From NCBI GenBank assembly GCA_934444695.1, contig CAKSDF010000075.1, positions 1 to 9,032 of the forward strand: a stretch of 9,032 bases of DNA, given 5' to 3'. This DNA is from an uncultured Eubacteriales bacterium (GTDB taxonomy: Bacteria; Bacillota; Clostridia; Oscillospirales; Acutalibacteraceae). This document shows, one piece after another, positions 1 to 7,561 of this stretch (position 1 is the stretch's first letter; each line of letters opens with the position of its first letter). The notes under the pieces were generated by a model, which did no database searches, was not told the origin of the DNA, and saw only the letters and a program-made list of their open reading frames with translations. Made by a program: the position numbers and the translations under genes.

Positions 1-15
1 ACATATTATTAAACC

Positions 16-48
16 AGCGCCGTTCCGAGATTTTATCGGAACGGCGCT
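16..48. repeat. Perfect 13-bp inverted repeat (hairpin)
   Basis: Two 13-nt arms, 16-28 and 36-48, are perfect reverse complements around a 7-nt A/T-rich loop, giving a GC-rich stem. The tract after the stem is not a clean T-run on either strand; on the minus strand it reads GGTTTAATAAT. It could be a weak terminator for minus-strand transcription, or for a gene lying left of the window. The hairpin is directly visible, but its role is inferred. Confidence 0.6.
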
Positions 49-132
49 ATTCATAAATTACGGCTTTATTTAATTTTTTTATATTGATTTTTCTTAATTG
101 TTTGTGTAAACTCCATTATTATAGTTAGGAAA

Positions 133-171
133 GCAAAAGACTCACTGTGTGATTAACCGTGAGTCTTTTGC
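133..171 (-). terminator. Probable terminator after the minus-strand operon
   Basis: Perfect 13-bp arms (133-145 and 159-171) pair around a 13-nt loop. The outer part of the stem is A/T-rich, so each strand carries a TTTT run near the end of its 3' arm, and the minus-strand copy continues into CTTTCC. It lies 27 nt past the stop of the last minus-strand gene (198), where an operon terminator is expected. It may act in both directions. Confidence 0.6.
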
Positions 172-197
172 CATCGTTAAAAAAACAAAACTAAAAA

Positions 198-683
198 TTA
201 ATTTTGATTTCTTATAATACTTGAACTGTCATTTTGGTTTTTTCTATACATTGAAATTGCTGCTTTTAATTCTGAATTTAATTTTTTATATTCTTTATGT
301 CCATTTGACTGCTCAAACCCCTCAAGCAAACTTTCCAACAGTATGCCTTCAGGACTTTCGGATATAGCCTCTGTTGCAGAGATGACGCGCACGCCATTCT
401 TTTTTAATATTCGCTTATAATGAGCGGAATCGTAACGGTCGCGCGAAAATCTATCTAATTTCCACACAAGAACGATATCGAACAGATTTTTATAACTGTC
501 CTTAATCATGTGCTGAAATTCGGGGCGGTGATCTGTTTTGGCAGAAAATGCGCGATCTATGTAATTGCCGATAACTTGCATGCCGTTATATTCGGCATAC
601 TGCATACACTCACGAAGCTGACCTTCGATACTTGCTTCGTTCTGCTTGTCCGAACTAAATCGTGCATATATTACTGCTTTCAT
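198..683 (-). CDS. Truncated serine recombinase (resolvase catalytic domain only)
   Basis: A 161-aa protein with the N-terminal catalytic domain of the resolvase/invertase superfamily, most like large serine recombinases (integrases of the TnpX/Bxb1 type). Y6-A-R8-F-S10 holds the nucleophilic serine. The KLDRFSRD motif is near residues 75-82, and SPEGILLESLLEGF (110-123) matches the family up to helix E. After residue 123 (about nt 315) the usual continuation, the recombinase and zinc-ribbon domains and the coiled coil, is absent; an unrelated lysine- and asparagine-rich tail of about 38 residues follows. Large serine recombinases are usually around 450-550 aa, so this is probably an inactive remnant, unless the stub works alone as a small resolvase. 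The ATG at 683 is chosen over an upstream one at 746 because the homology starts exactly there and GAGG lies 7 nt before it. The gene overlaps the end of the MBL gene by 29 nt. Confidence 0.8.
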   Translation of the reverse strand: MKAVIYARFSSDKQNEASIEGQLRECMQYAEYNGMQVIGNYIDRAFSAKTDHRPEFQHMIKDSYKNLFDIVLVWKLDRFSRDRYDSAHYKRILKKNGVRVISATEAISESPEGILLESLLEGFEQSNGHKEYKKLNSELKAAISMYRKNQNDSSSIIRNQN

Positions 684-1794
684 TTTCAGCCTCTTTGAAT
701 AACGAATATTCTTGCACTGCACCAAAGGACTCAATCGAATAATCACTATTTAAATCAGAGATATTTCTTCGGTATCTTACTAATCCAATATTTTGAGGGA
801 TAACTTCTACTGATGTACTAGATCTATTTTTGCGAACTTTTTGTTCTATGTTTCGGTCTCTTTTTGTCTTGCTTCCTACAACATAAACTTTTTTTGATAA
901 CTTTAAAAGCCTTTCAATATCTGCATATTGTGGAAGTTTCGTTCCTTTATTATAAGTCGATAAAAAAGAAATCGGCAACTCATCCAATATTTTTTCCCAA
1001 ACATTGAGATTATGACCGTTTATACTACCATGATGGGGAACTTTAAAAAGAGATGGGTGAATAGAAGTGTGGGAATAATTATTTACTATTGCATCCCATC
1101 CTCGATTTTTATCACTAGAATTCTCCATGTCTCCACCCAAAAGGATACCTTGGTTAAGATATTTCATTAAAATAACGATACTAAGAAGATTATTATCAAG
1201 ATACTCCAACATGGTTTTTGTTTGGCTTTCGATATTTAAAGATGTTATGTATTCTAGTACTTCCGAATCCTGAGGAGATAGAGAAAACAGTTCAACTGGA
1301 GTGATTTTTTCATTTGAAAAAATCTTTTTATCGCATCCAGCAATATTTACGCAGCCAGATCTTTTCTTAATGAATGAAAAAATTTTACAGAACTCACTCG
1401 TGCTTTTTTGTCCCTCAGCTATTCCATATTGTAAAAAACGATTAAATTCTTTGTGCTGAATTACAGGACTTAATACTATTTTAATGTGATCTCCGGCCTG
1501 TTCTAAAATATCAGATGCACCAGCGATATGATCAGAATGCCAGTGAGTAATAACTAATTTTTTGATAGATGATAAAGGTTCTTTTAGACAATTTAAATAG
1601 TCTATAGCTATCGGATTTTTTGTGGTTGGATTAATAAATGAATCAATAACGATATACTCGTTTCCTCCACAGTTTAATAATATACATTCTCCAAAACCTT
1701 TACCAAAAATACTTACTTCAATTTCTTCTGGTTTAGCTTTAGTCTTCAACTGAACATTCTCTAAAAAATTCAGTCCACTTATCTGCTTCGTCAT
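655..1794 (-). CDS. Metallo-beta-lactamase-fold hydrolase, ComEC-like
   Basis: A 379-aa protein of the MBL superfamily. Strand and metal-site motifs are visible in order: VSIFGKGFGECILL (27-40), then VIDS, then T-H84-W-H86-S-D88-H89 (the HxHxDH signature), LLGGD222ME, and KVPH254H255GS. The last of these resembles the HHGS motif of the ComEC/Rec2 MBL domain. No signal peptide or membrane segment is seen, so it should be cytosolic. The metal ligands look intact, so hydrolase activity on a phosphodiester (nucleic acid or nucleotide) is plausible, but the substrate is unknown. The start at 1794 lies inside the upstream gene (56-nt overlap) with AAGGA about 8 nt before it, and no other early ATG precedes the fold. 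The C-terminal segment around GLVRYRR and SIESFGAV looks complete. It is the third gene of a compact trio and may be the catalytic or effector subunit. The fold assignment is firm; the role is inferred. Confidence 0.85.
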   Translation of the reverse strand: MTKQISGLNFLENVQLKTKAKPEEIEVSIFGKGFGECILLNCGGNEYIVIDSFINPTTKNPIAIDYLNCLKEPLSSIKKLVITHWHSDHIAGASDILEQAGDHIKIVLSPVIQHKEFNRFLQYGIAEGQKSTSEFCKIFSFIKKRSGCVNIAGCDKKIFSNEKITPVELFSLSPQDSEVLEYITSLNIESQTKTMLEYLDNNLLSIVILMKYLNQGILLGGDMENSSDKNRGWDAIVNNYSHTSIHPSLFKVPHHGSINGHNLNVWEKILDELPISFLSTYNKGTKLPQYADIERLLKLSKKVYVVGSKTKRDRNIEQKVRKNRSSTSVEVIPQNIGLVRYRRNISDLNSDYSIESFGAVQEYSLFKEAENESSNICTI

Positions 1795-2413
1795 CAGCTT
1801 TTTCCTTTTCTCGAGCCGTTAGAGATTTTGTTCTTCTTATAGTACACTTGGAAATATTTGTTCTGGGGCCATTTTTAATTTCTCCATTACAAAACAATAT
1901 TTTTGTTTCTTGACCAATAATCCATACGATTTGGGCTCCAATTTGAAGTAATGGTTTGTCAGACTCGTATTGTATTTCCTCCAAATTAAATTCAACATTT
2001 ATCGTTCTATCTGTATTATTAACATCCGTTAAAACTGCATAGAATCTTTTTTCTGTTGTATTAATAGATTCTATAATACCGTGAAATTCTTCAATATCAT
2101 TGTAAAAACTCTCAATTGTAAATCGATGTTTTCTTTTTTCAATGAACTGTATTTTTTCCGAAAGTTTGTTGCTGTTTTTTTGATTCCCTATAATAACACA
2201 TTTTTGTTCGTCATCGTTATCGCTGGAAACGAGTGTAGAAATGGGTATATCGCTAAAAATATCGCCAATTTCTCTTATCAATTCCTCGTTTTCTTCTTTT
2301 TCTGTTTCTAAAAATTGACTTACGATGGACGATTCTTCAATATAACAATCTTTATCTTCCATTAAGGAATCAGTTTTTATAATGAAAGAATTAGAATTAT
2401 TAAACTTTTTCAT
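1739..2413 (-). CDS. Unknown protein with probable small beta-barrel domain
   Basis: I do not recognise this 224-aa protein by name. Residues 1-70 are acidic and probably partly disordered or helical (EKEENEELIREIGDIF). Residues about 108-195 form a strand-rich block of the pattern GIIESI...RFYAVLTD...VEFNLEEI...LQIGAQIVWIIGQ...ISKCTIRR. This looks like a small beta-barrel (OB/SH3-like) that occurs in uncharacterised bacterial proteins. A charged C-terminal helix follows (AREKEKADDEADKWTEFF). There is no signal peptide and no visible catalytic motif, so a scaffold, adaptor or nucleic-acid-binding role is more likely than an enzyme. Its ATG overlaps the stop of the preceding gene as ATGA (2410-2413), with AAAGG about 10 nt upstream, which suggests translational coupling. 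Its 3' end overlaps the MBL gene by 56 nt. The overlaps on both sides suggest the three products are made together. Confidence 0.7.
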   Translation of the reverse strand: MKKFNNSNSFIIKTDSLMEDKDCYIEESSIVSQFLETEKEENEELIREIGDIFSDIPISTLVSSDNDDEQKCVIIGNQKNSNKLSEKIQFIEKRKHRFTIESFYNDIEEFHGIIESINTTEKRFYAVLTDVNNTDRTINVEFNLEEIQYESDKPLLQIGAQIVWIIGQETKILFCNGEIKNGPRTNISKCTIRRTKSLTAREKEKADDEADKWTEFFRECSVED

Positions 2414-3102
2414 TGTTCTATAGCCTTTGTTAAAAGTTGAACTTGTTGTTCTTTCATATTAGCAATGATATCGTCAAACCGGTTGCCTAGATTTTCCATT
2501 ACAATTTCTGCAGTTGAATCTTCATCCGAAACATTTGTATGATTATTGCACCCTATAAAGACGCCTGGTTTAATGCAAACTGAAGGTTGTAAAACAATGG
2601 ATAAAAAGCCTGAATTGTCCGCCTTCATTTTTTGCATTTGAATAGAGGTTAATCCGCTTTTTCGTTCACTCCCGGATATTTCATCTTCTAATAAATATTC
2701 CCAATATTTTTTTGGTGCTAAATTATCTCCAATAGTTTGGTATAAATCTAATGAGTTTACATTATAATGAGCACTATAATTAATGCCGTAAGCAGTAATT
2801 ATATAGCCACCTAAATTTTCAAATGTTTTAGTGATGAAATCCTTAAGAGTTACAAACGGCTCTTTTTCACAAACCACTTGAAACCTTTTTGTTTCAATTT
2901 TCACATTTAATTGAGATGTTTTAAACATGGTTAGCTGAGAAGTTACTATTAATGGAACGGATTGCGTTTGACTTTTAGCAAAATCACATTCCTCTTGAGA
3001 AATGATATCGTTTTTTGTAAACCATTCTGGATGAAACATGGCGGGATTAAAATCACCGATCAATACAATAGAATATTGTTTTCTTTCTGGAATAAAATTC
3101 AT
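2410..3102 (-). CDS. Unknown 230-aa protein, first gene of the MBL trio
   Basis: No named family is recognised. The protein is soluble, with no signal peptide or membrane segment, and mixes strands and helices. It starts with a strand-like SIVLIGDFNPAMFHPEWF and has a central AYGINYSAHYNV segment. SIVLQPSVCIKPGVFIGCNN follows, and a charged helix ending FDDIIANMKEQQVQLLTKAI closes it. The AYGINY plus C-terminal helix layout faintly resembles the sporadically distributed TIGR04255 family, but that is only an impression. AGGAG sits 6 nt before the ATG at 3102, a strong ribosome-binding site. The gene starts 26 nt after vsr, in an A/T-rich gap with no convincing promoter, and runs into the next gene by an ATGA overlap. 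It is probably a substrate-recognition or partner subunit for the MBL protein, a role inferred from context alone. Confidence 0.65.
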   Translation of the reverse strand: MNFIPERKQYSIVLIGDFNPAMFHPEWFTKNDIISQEECDFAKSQTQSVPLIVTSQLTMFKTSQLNVKIETKRFQVVCEKEPFVTLKDFITKTFENLGGYIITAYGINYSAHYNVNSLDLYQTIGDNLAPKKYWEYLLEDEISGSERKSGLTSIQMQKMKADNSGFLSIVLQPSVCIKPGVFIGCNNHTNVSDEDSTAEIVMENLGNRFDDIIANMKEQQVQLLTKAIEQ

Positions 3103-3128
3103 TATAATCTCCTAAAAAATATATATTT

Positions 3129-3554
3129 TCAATTATTTATATTATATTTTCTTATTAAATATAATTTTTGAGCCAATTTTTTACCATTTTTCTTTTTTAA
3201 TTCGCATTCCCATATACGAATAACCGTCCATCCCCGCGACTCAAATAAAGAGGTAATTTCTTTGTCGTGTCGAATATTTCTTTCTCGCTTTTTCTGCCAA
3301 TATTCTTGATTGTCGGAAGGGCGAGTGTTTCTGCAATCGTGGCCGTGCCAAAAACAACCGTCAACAAAAATTGCGATTTTCTTATCGAGAAACACAAAAT
3401 CAGGGTGTCCTTTGACTTTATAATTTCTACGCCAACCTGTTATTTTGTGTTCTTTAAAAATCTCAATAAGCCTTAGTTCGGTCGTTTTATTTTGTTTTGA
3501 GTGAACAGCGCTCATTATTTCTGAGCGTTTTTCCTTTTTAAACACATCAGCCAT
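3129..3554 (-). CDS. vsr: Very short patch repair (Vsr) mismatch endonuclease
   Basis: A 141-aa protein of the Vsr family, which nicks 5' of the T in T:G mismatches left by deamination of 5-methylcytosine. The start is typical (RSEIMSAVHSKQNKTTELRL). The core holds GHPD52FVF, with the catalytic metal-binding aspartate, and DGC67FWH70GH72DC74. C67, H72, C74 and C117 match the structural zinc site of E. coli Vsr with a shift of one. The position of E. coli His64 appears to be D65 here. The length is close to the 130-155 aa usual for the family. The ATG is 2 nt after the endonuclease stop (TAA-CC-ATG) with no good ribosome-binding site, so translation probably depends on coupling to the upstream gene. 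Sitting beside two C5-cytosine methyltransferases fits its role of protecting methylated sites from C-to-T mutation. Confidence 0.95.
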   Translation of the reverse strand: MADVFKKEKRSEIMSAVHSKQNKTTELRLIEIFKEHKITGWRRNYKVKGHPDFVFLDKKIAIFVDGCFWHGHDCRNTRPSDNQEYWQKKRERNIRHDKEITSLFESRGWTVIRIWECELKKKNGKKLAQKLYLIRKYNINN

Positions 3555-3556
3555 GG

Positions 3557-5113
3557 TTATAAAGAGCAGTTATGTCCGTATTCAGTAAAAATATATTCCC
3601 TTAATACAGGAGTCATATCTTTACCTAAATTCTCTAACGCCATTCTTTCAATTTCTCTATATGAAATTGTTAAGTTGTCAGTATCTTGCTTAGCTTGATA
3701 GCAAATGTATTGGTATAAAAACTGAGATAAAACGTTTGATTCTATTAAAACTGCAGATTCTCGCGCAATATCGTCGCGCACACCGCTTGCAAAAGAAGGA
3801 GCAATTACGAGAGTGTATCTTGAGCTCACAGCTTCCCGATGTTCTCTTAATCTGCGAGGATTTAATTCGCTTAGCCTTTTATTTCTTGATTTTGCTTCTA
3901 CGTCAAATTTTTTCTTTACATTAGGCAATATATAGAGACATTCGATATCAGTTTTTCCTGCGCCGCCTATTTTTTCAGCCTCAATGTCGGCAAATAGGTT
4001 AAACGCATCTCTTAAAACAAATTCAAAGCCTAATCCAGTCAAATCGCGATATTTGTTATAAGCATATTCGTTTATCACATCTACTTTTTGAAGCATTGCA
4101 AGCATTTTTCTCTCTTTTTCGCTCGGCAATCCGAGTTCAGTTAGCAATTCTTCAGGATAGAAGTTATAGAGTCGAAAAATAATATCCTTTTCAAATTGAG
4201 ATTCCTGTTCTTCCTTTGTGTATGGCTGCACGTCGAAAGGGTACTTTTCTACTAAAATTTTAACATATGAAAGATTCTCTGGTAAGATATAAATCTTATC
4301 CATTTTATAAGCTCTCATCGTCGGTTTTTTAGCGTGGCGTTTAGTATCGACTCCTTGCGCAAGATTGCCAACAGCTTCTTTGGGGATTTCCCAACCAATG
4401 ATATTTGCAGATTGCAACATGCCGCAAAAATATTTCCATTCCTGCAACGCTAACGCCATAACGCCTTCATTTTTCTTAAACAGTTCATATTTTTTCTGCG
4501 GCGTTTTGGAACGCATTTCTAAAATATCGGATACAAGTTTTCCATAATCAGAGGCATTGATGCTTTTTAAAAACATTACAAGATAGGTTGCTTCGTCGCT
4601 AAATATATATCCGCCGAGTCGTTCATCCGTAAGCAACTTAAATACCAATCGGTAGGGATAAATATTAAATTTGCGATTCATCATACTGAACTGCTGACGA
4701 AAAGCCAAAGAAAACAACATAGTTAAGAAGATTTTAGACGATTTGCTTTTATCATGAATATTATCGAGCAATAAATTGCCGAGAGGACTGAATACAAACT
4801 TCTTTTTAACGCCCTTTTCAACGTTTTTATCATAATAACCAAACATATACCAAGCGATTTGCGCGCTTCTGAAATACGCGGTATTAATATTCTTTTCCGC
4901 CTGTTGATTGGTTTTAATCGGTTTTTTGCTTGTAGGATGATATATGCCTTCCGCTTCGAGTTTTCCCATTACTTCAAGTAAATTTTCTTCCGTTAATTCT
5001 TTCGGTGCAGAGCGGAGAGCGTAAGCAAAAGCGGTCATTAAATCGAAATTACGCAGATATTGCATAATCGTCCATTTTTCTTTAGATGAGCTTCTATCAT
5101 AATTTAGTAACAT
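3557..5113 (-). CDS. AlwI/BstNBI-like type II restriction endonuclease
   Basis: A 518-aa protein resembling the AlwI family (AlwI, MlyI, PleI, Nt.BstNBI), enzymes that cut outside short asymmetric sites. The N-terminal part (about 1-330) should hold DNA recognition, with segments such as AFRQQFSMMN and FNIYPYRLVFKLL. The C-terminal part carries a PD-(D/E)XK nuclease core: GAGKTD389IE, then FDVE406AK408S after two strands, then a basic helix (NPRRLREHR) and the TLVIAPSFASGV strand. The catalytic residues appear intact. The reading frame opens upstream with a TTG at 5125 that overlaps the methyltransferase stop. The ATG at 5113 is preferred because GAGGTGG lies 4 nt before it. The two flanking methyltransferases and vsr support a complete restriction-modification system. 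The family is recognised from sequence feel, and the recognition site cannot be read from the sequence. Confidence 0.85.
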   Translation of the reverse strand: MLLNYDRSSSKEKWTIMQYLRNFDLMTAFAYALRSAPKELTEENLLEVMGKLEAEGIYHPTSKKPIKTNQQAEKNINTAYFRSAQIAWYMFGYYDKNVEKGVKKKFVFSPLGNLLLDNIHDKSKSSKIFLTMLFSLAFRQQFSMMNRKFNIYPYRLVFKLLTDERLGGYIFSDEATYLVMFLKSINASDYGKLVSDILEMRSKTPQKKYELFKKNEGVMALALQEWKYFCGMLQSANIIGWEIPKEAVGNLAQGVDTKRHAKKPTMRAYKMDKIYILPENLSYVKILVEKYPFDVQPYTKEEQESQFEKDIIFRLYNFYPEELLTELGLPSEKERKMLAMLQKVDVINEYAYNKYRDLTGLGFEFVLRDAFNLFADIEAEKIGGAGKTDIECLYILPNVKKKFDVEAKSRNKRLSELNPRRLREHREAVSSRYTLVIAPSFASGVRDDIARESAVLIESNVLSQFLYQYICYQAKQDTDNLTISYREIERMALENLGKDMTPVLREYIFTEYGHNCSL

Positions 5114-5121
5114 TTTCCACC

Positions 5122-6180
5122 TCAATTATTTATCGTGAGTTGTTCTACTATTTTTTTGCTTAACATAGGAGGGATAGCTTCGCCAATAATTTCTCGAACG
5201 AACGATTCTTTATATCCGTTGGGGATTTTCCAATCAAGGGGTAAAGATGAAACGATAATTAACTCTCTTAACGTTAATACGCGAGCATCAGACCACGTTC
5301 CGTCAGGATTTAATCTGCCCGGATGGACGTTGTTATGTCCGCTTATTAATGCGCTGTTAGTCGTTCTTGCTGGAGCAGGTTCATCCCACTTCATTCTCTT
5401 ATATGTGTTGTGGAAGCCTTTTACTTTTTCTCCGTTCTTTTTCTTCGGATAATATACGGGATTTGTAAGAGCGCTTTTTCCCTCCGGCGTATGCCGTAAT
5501 GCTTCAACTTGCATGGGACTGTGCACCAAGGCTTTATGCCATTTAATGCCGCTGTCTTCCCCTGATTCCAAAGAAGGCAAGTCTCCTATGGCTTTACGTA
5601 AAGTTATAATAGGCTCTTCTTTAGGCCAAGGCCAATACTTGTCTTTTTTGAACATCTTTATAATGATTCTCGGACGACTTTGTGGAACTCCGAAATGCAT
5701 AGCGTTTAAAATTTTATATTCTACATTATATGAATTGCTATAATGTTTTTGCAATATTTCAACAACGTTTAACTCTTCGCCGTCGTCCAAGTATTTAAGC
5801 TGTATAAATTTAGGCACATTTTCGAAAAGGACGAAATCTGGAGACAATTCGTTAATGGCGTTCATAGCGTAATAGAACAAGGTGTTGCGGCTATCTGTTG
5901 CGTATTGTTTTAAACCGAGAGTACTCATACCTTGACACGGAGGAGTGGCGATAATAAATTTAACGCCACTTTTCTTTGATTCTTCAATAATAGCGTCGAA
6001 TACTACCTTGTCTGTAACGTCACCGCATATCATTTTTGTCGAAGGATGATTTGCCGTGTAAAACTCAGCGCGTTCCTTAATCAATTCATTTGCTACTACG
6101 ACGTCTACGCCAGCGTCTTCAAAATAAGTTTCTGCTATTCCGCCGCCGGAAAACATAGATAACGCTTTAATTCTGCTCAT
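5122..6180 (-). CDS. C5-cytosine DNA methyltransferase (second of a pair)
   Basis: A 352-aa protein that transfers a methyl group from S-adenosylmethionine to carbon 5 of cytosine in the recognition site. The family motifs are in order: I FSGGG (10-14), IV ATPPC82QG with the catalytic cysteine, VI ENV (120-122), VIII QSRPR (167-171), IX RVLTLRE (300-306) and X IGEAIPP (332-338). The region between VIII and IX, including KGFHNTYKRMKWDEPAPARTT, contains the target-recognition domain and is where it differs most from its neighbour. All catalytic motifs look intact. It starts 1 nt after the stop of the other methyltransferase, with a weak AAGGA about 12 nt upstream, and ends overlapping the endonuclease signals. 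The pair suggests that each enzyme protects one strand of an asymmetric site. A dcm/BsuFI-like family assignment is firm; the target sequence is unknown. Confidence 0.95.
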   Translation of the reverse strand: MSRIKALSMFSGGGIAETYFEDAGVDVVVANELIKERAEFYTANHPSTKMICGDVTDKVVFDAIIEESKKSGVKFIIATPPCQGMSTLGLKQYATDSRNTLFYYAMNAINELSPDFVLFENVPKFIQLKYLDDGEELNVVEILQKHYSNSYNVEYKILNAMHFGVPQSRPRIIIKMFKKDKYWPWPKEEPIITLRKAIGDLPSLESGEDSGIKWHKALVHSPMQVEALRHTPEGKSALTNPVYYPKKKNGEKVKGFHNTYKRMKWDEPAPARTTNSALISGHNNVHPGRLNPDGTWSDARVLTLRELIIVSSLPLDWKIPNGYKESFVREIIGEAIPPMLSKKIVEQLTINN

Positions 6181-6181
6181 A

Positions 6182-7237
6182 TTATTCGTCTATTCCTTGT
6201 ATGATTTTTGCAAACATGCGGGGAGGAATTCCTTCCCCTATAATTTGGCGGAAAGCCGTCTCGGTTAAATTGTCCGGAACATCTAATTCAGGCGAGAGAG
6301 AAGATACGATCAATAATTCTCTTAAAGTCAAAACTCTCGCATCACTCCACGTTCCGTCTGCTTTTTGTCTTCCTGGATGCACATTTTCCTGCGATGACAC
6401 TATTTCGTTTCTCATAGTAATCGTAGGCGCGGGGCGATCCCAACGCATACGCTTAAAAGTATTTTTAAATCCTTTGATTTTTTCACCGTTATCTTTTTTA
6501 GGGAAATGCTCTTTATTTTCGTAAGCAGATTTTCCTGTGGGAGTATATTTCATGCAGGTGACGTGACTTAAAGGATGTATTCTTGCATAATGATTCTTAA
6601 TGTTACTAGTTTCTCCGGATTCTAAACTTGGAAGGTTACCAATCGCAGCTTGTAGAGTGATTTGAGGTTCTTTTTGAGGTAAATTCCATTTTAAGCCTTT
6701 TTTCCAAAGCCGATAAACAACTCGGAGTCTTGTTTGGGGTACGCCATAGTCCGCAGCATCCAAAACATTAACGGAAATTTCGTAATCGTCGGAATACGAC
6801 TCTTCTAATAACTCACGCAAAGTTACCCATCTATCTTTGCTCGGGAAGCGCATTTCTTGAAACCTGGGAACGTTTTCTACAATAAAATAATCGGGTCTAA
6901 CGGCGTCAAATATCTCCAATGCATTTAAAACTAGGAAATTTCTCTTATCTTTAATGAGCGATTCTCCTGTTTTGTTTGCCCCCGCCCAACTTAGTCCTTG
7001 GCAGGGAGGAGTGGCAATTATTAAACGAACGTTATTTTCTTTCGCAAATTTGATTATTTTATTTTTTACTTCGTCTTTACATATATCATCGTTTATAATA
7101 TTTTGATTATCATGTAACTTTGTGTATGCTATGGCTCTACTTTTAACGATTTCATTTGCTAATATCACTTTAACATTTGACTCATACAAATAAAACTCAT
7201 CTATGCCAGCACCCGAAAATAAAGAGATTGCATTCAT
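6182..7237 (-). CDS. C5-cytosine DNA methyltransferase (first of a pair)
   Basis: A 351-aa homologue of the downstream methyltransferase, sharing long segments (ATPPCQG, SLESGE, NVHPGR, DGTWSDARVLTLREL, IIGE-IPP). Motifs: I FSGAG (7-11), IV PPC79Q, VI ENV (121-123), VIII QTRLR (168-172), IX RVLTLRE (301-307), X IGEGIPP (333-339). The target-recognition stretch after KGFKNTFKRMRWDRPAPTITM differs from its partner, as expected if the two read different strands of one asymmetric site. GAGGTG lies 5 nt before the ATG and overlaps the stop of the upstream regulator gene. The two genes probably arose by duplication followed by divergence of the recognition domain. An alternative is that they protect two different sites, only one of which the endonuclease cuts. 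Confidence 0.95.
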   Translation of the reverse strand: MNAISLFSGAGIDEFYLYESNVKVILANEIVKSRAIAYTKLHDNQNIINDDICKDEVKNKIIKFAKENNVRLIIATPPCQGLSWAGANKTGESLIKDKRNFLVLNALEIFDAVRPDYFIVENVPRFQEMRFPSKDRWVTLRELLEESYSDDYEISVNVLDAADYGVPQTRLRVVYRLWKKGLKWNLPQKEPQITLQAAIGNLPSLESGETSNIKNHYARIHPLSHVTCMKYTPTGKSAYENKEHFPKKDNGEKIKGFKNTFKRMRWDRPAPTITMRNEIVSSQENVHPGRQKADGTWSDARVLTLRELLIVSSLSPELDVPDNLTETAFRQIIGEGIPPRMFAKIIQGIDE

Positions 7238-7245
7238 TATTCACC

Positions 7246-7449
7246 TCATTCGTTGATAAATTCGCACACGTCGGAAATATCGCAATCGAGCACGCTACAA
7301 ATTTTCAAGAGAGTTTCCATCTTTACGGGCTGATCTTTTCCAAGTTTTGCTAAGGTTGTAGTTCCCATATTAGTAGCTTCCCTTAACTGCGTTTTCGTCA
7401 TATTAACGTCAATTAGTTTTTTCCATAGTTTTTTATATGAAACGCTCAT
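7246..7449 (-). CDS. Small Cro/CI-type HTH regulator, likely RM controller
   Basis: A 67-aa single-domain DNA-binding protein of the XRE/Cro-CI class (the HTH_26/YozG-like type starting MSVSYKKLWKKLID). The helix-turn-helix is KTQLREATNMGTTTLAKLGK (residues 19-38), followed by the typical PVKMETLLKICSVLDCDISDVCEFI dimer-side helices. It is first in the operon and 8 nt from the first methyltransferase. By analogy with C proteins of type II systems, it probably sets the timing and level of methyltransferase and endonuclease expression, perhaps by binding its own promoter. The ATG at 7449 is preferred over 7464 because GGAG lies 7 nt before it, downstream of the other candidate, and homologues start MSVSY. 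Whether it represses or activates cannot be seen. Confidence 0.85.
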   Translation of the reverse strand: MSVSYKKLWKKLIDVNMTKTQLREATNMGTTTLAKLGKDQPVKMETLLKICSVLDCDISDVCEFINE

Positions 7450-7477
7450 AGCCAAACTCCACATTATAATATTTTAT

Positions 7478-7506
7478 ATTATAGCACAATTTTTAAAATT
7501 AATCAA
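7478..7506 (-). promoter_or_regulatory. SigA-type promoter of the HTH/RM operon
   Basis: On the minus strand, TTGATT (7501-7506) and TATAAT (7478-7483) are separated by exactly 17 bp. The start point would fall near 7471, giving a 5' leader of about 20 nt with GGAG before the ATG at 7449. This is the only good promoter found for the whole minus-strand gene block. Confidence 0.7.
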
Positions 7507-7561
7507 GCAAATAGATATATAATATCCCGACTGCGGCATATTTTATTTTTTGATAAAATGA

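Noticed and set aside
3103..3170. Possible promoter or terminator between vsr and the 230-aa gene
   Set aside because: The minus strand has a TATAAT, but no acceptable -35 at 16-18 bp. The AAAATATATATTTT palindrome is pure A/T and not a convincing terminator.
3197..3397. Minus-strand ORF inside vsr
   Set aside because: Shadow frame of vsr, whose catalytic and zinc residues are clear in the other frame.
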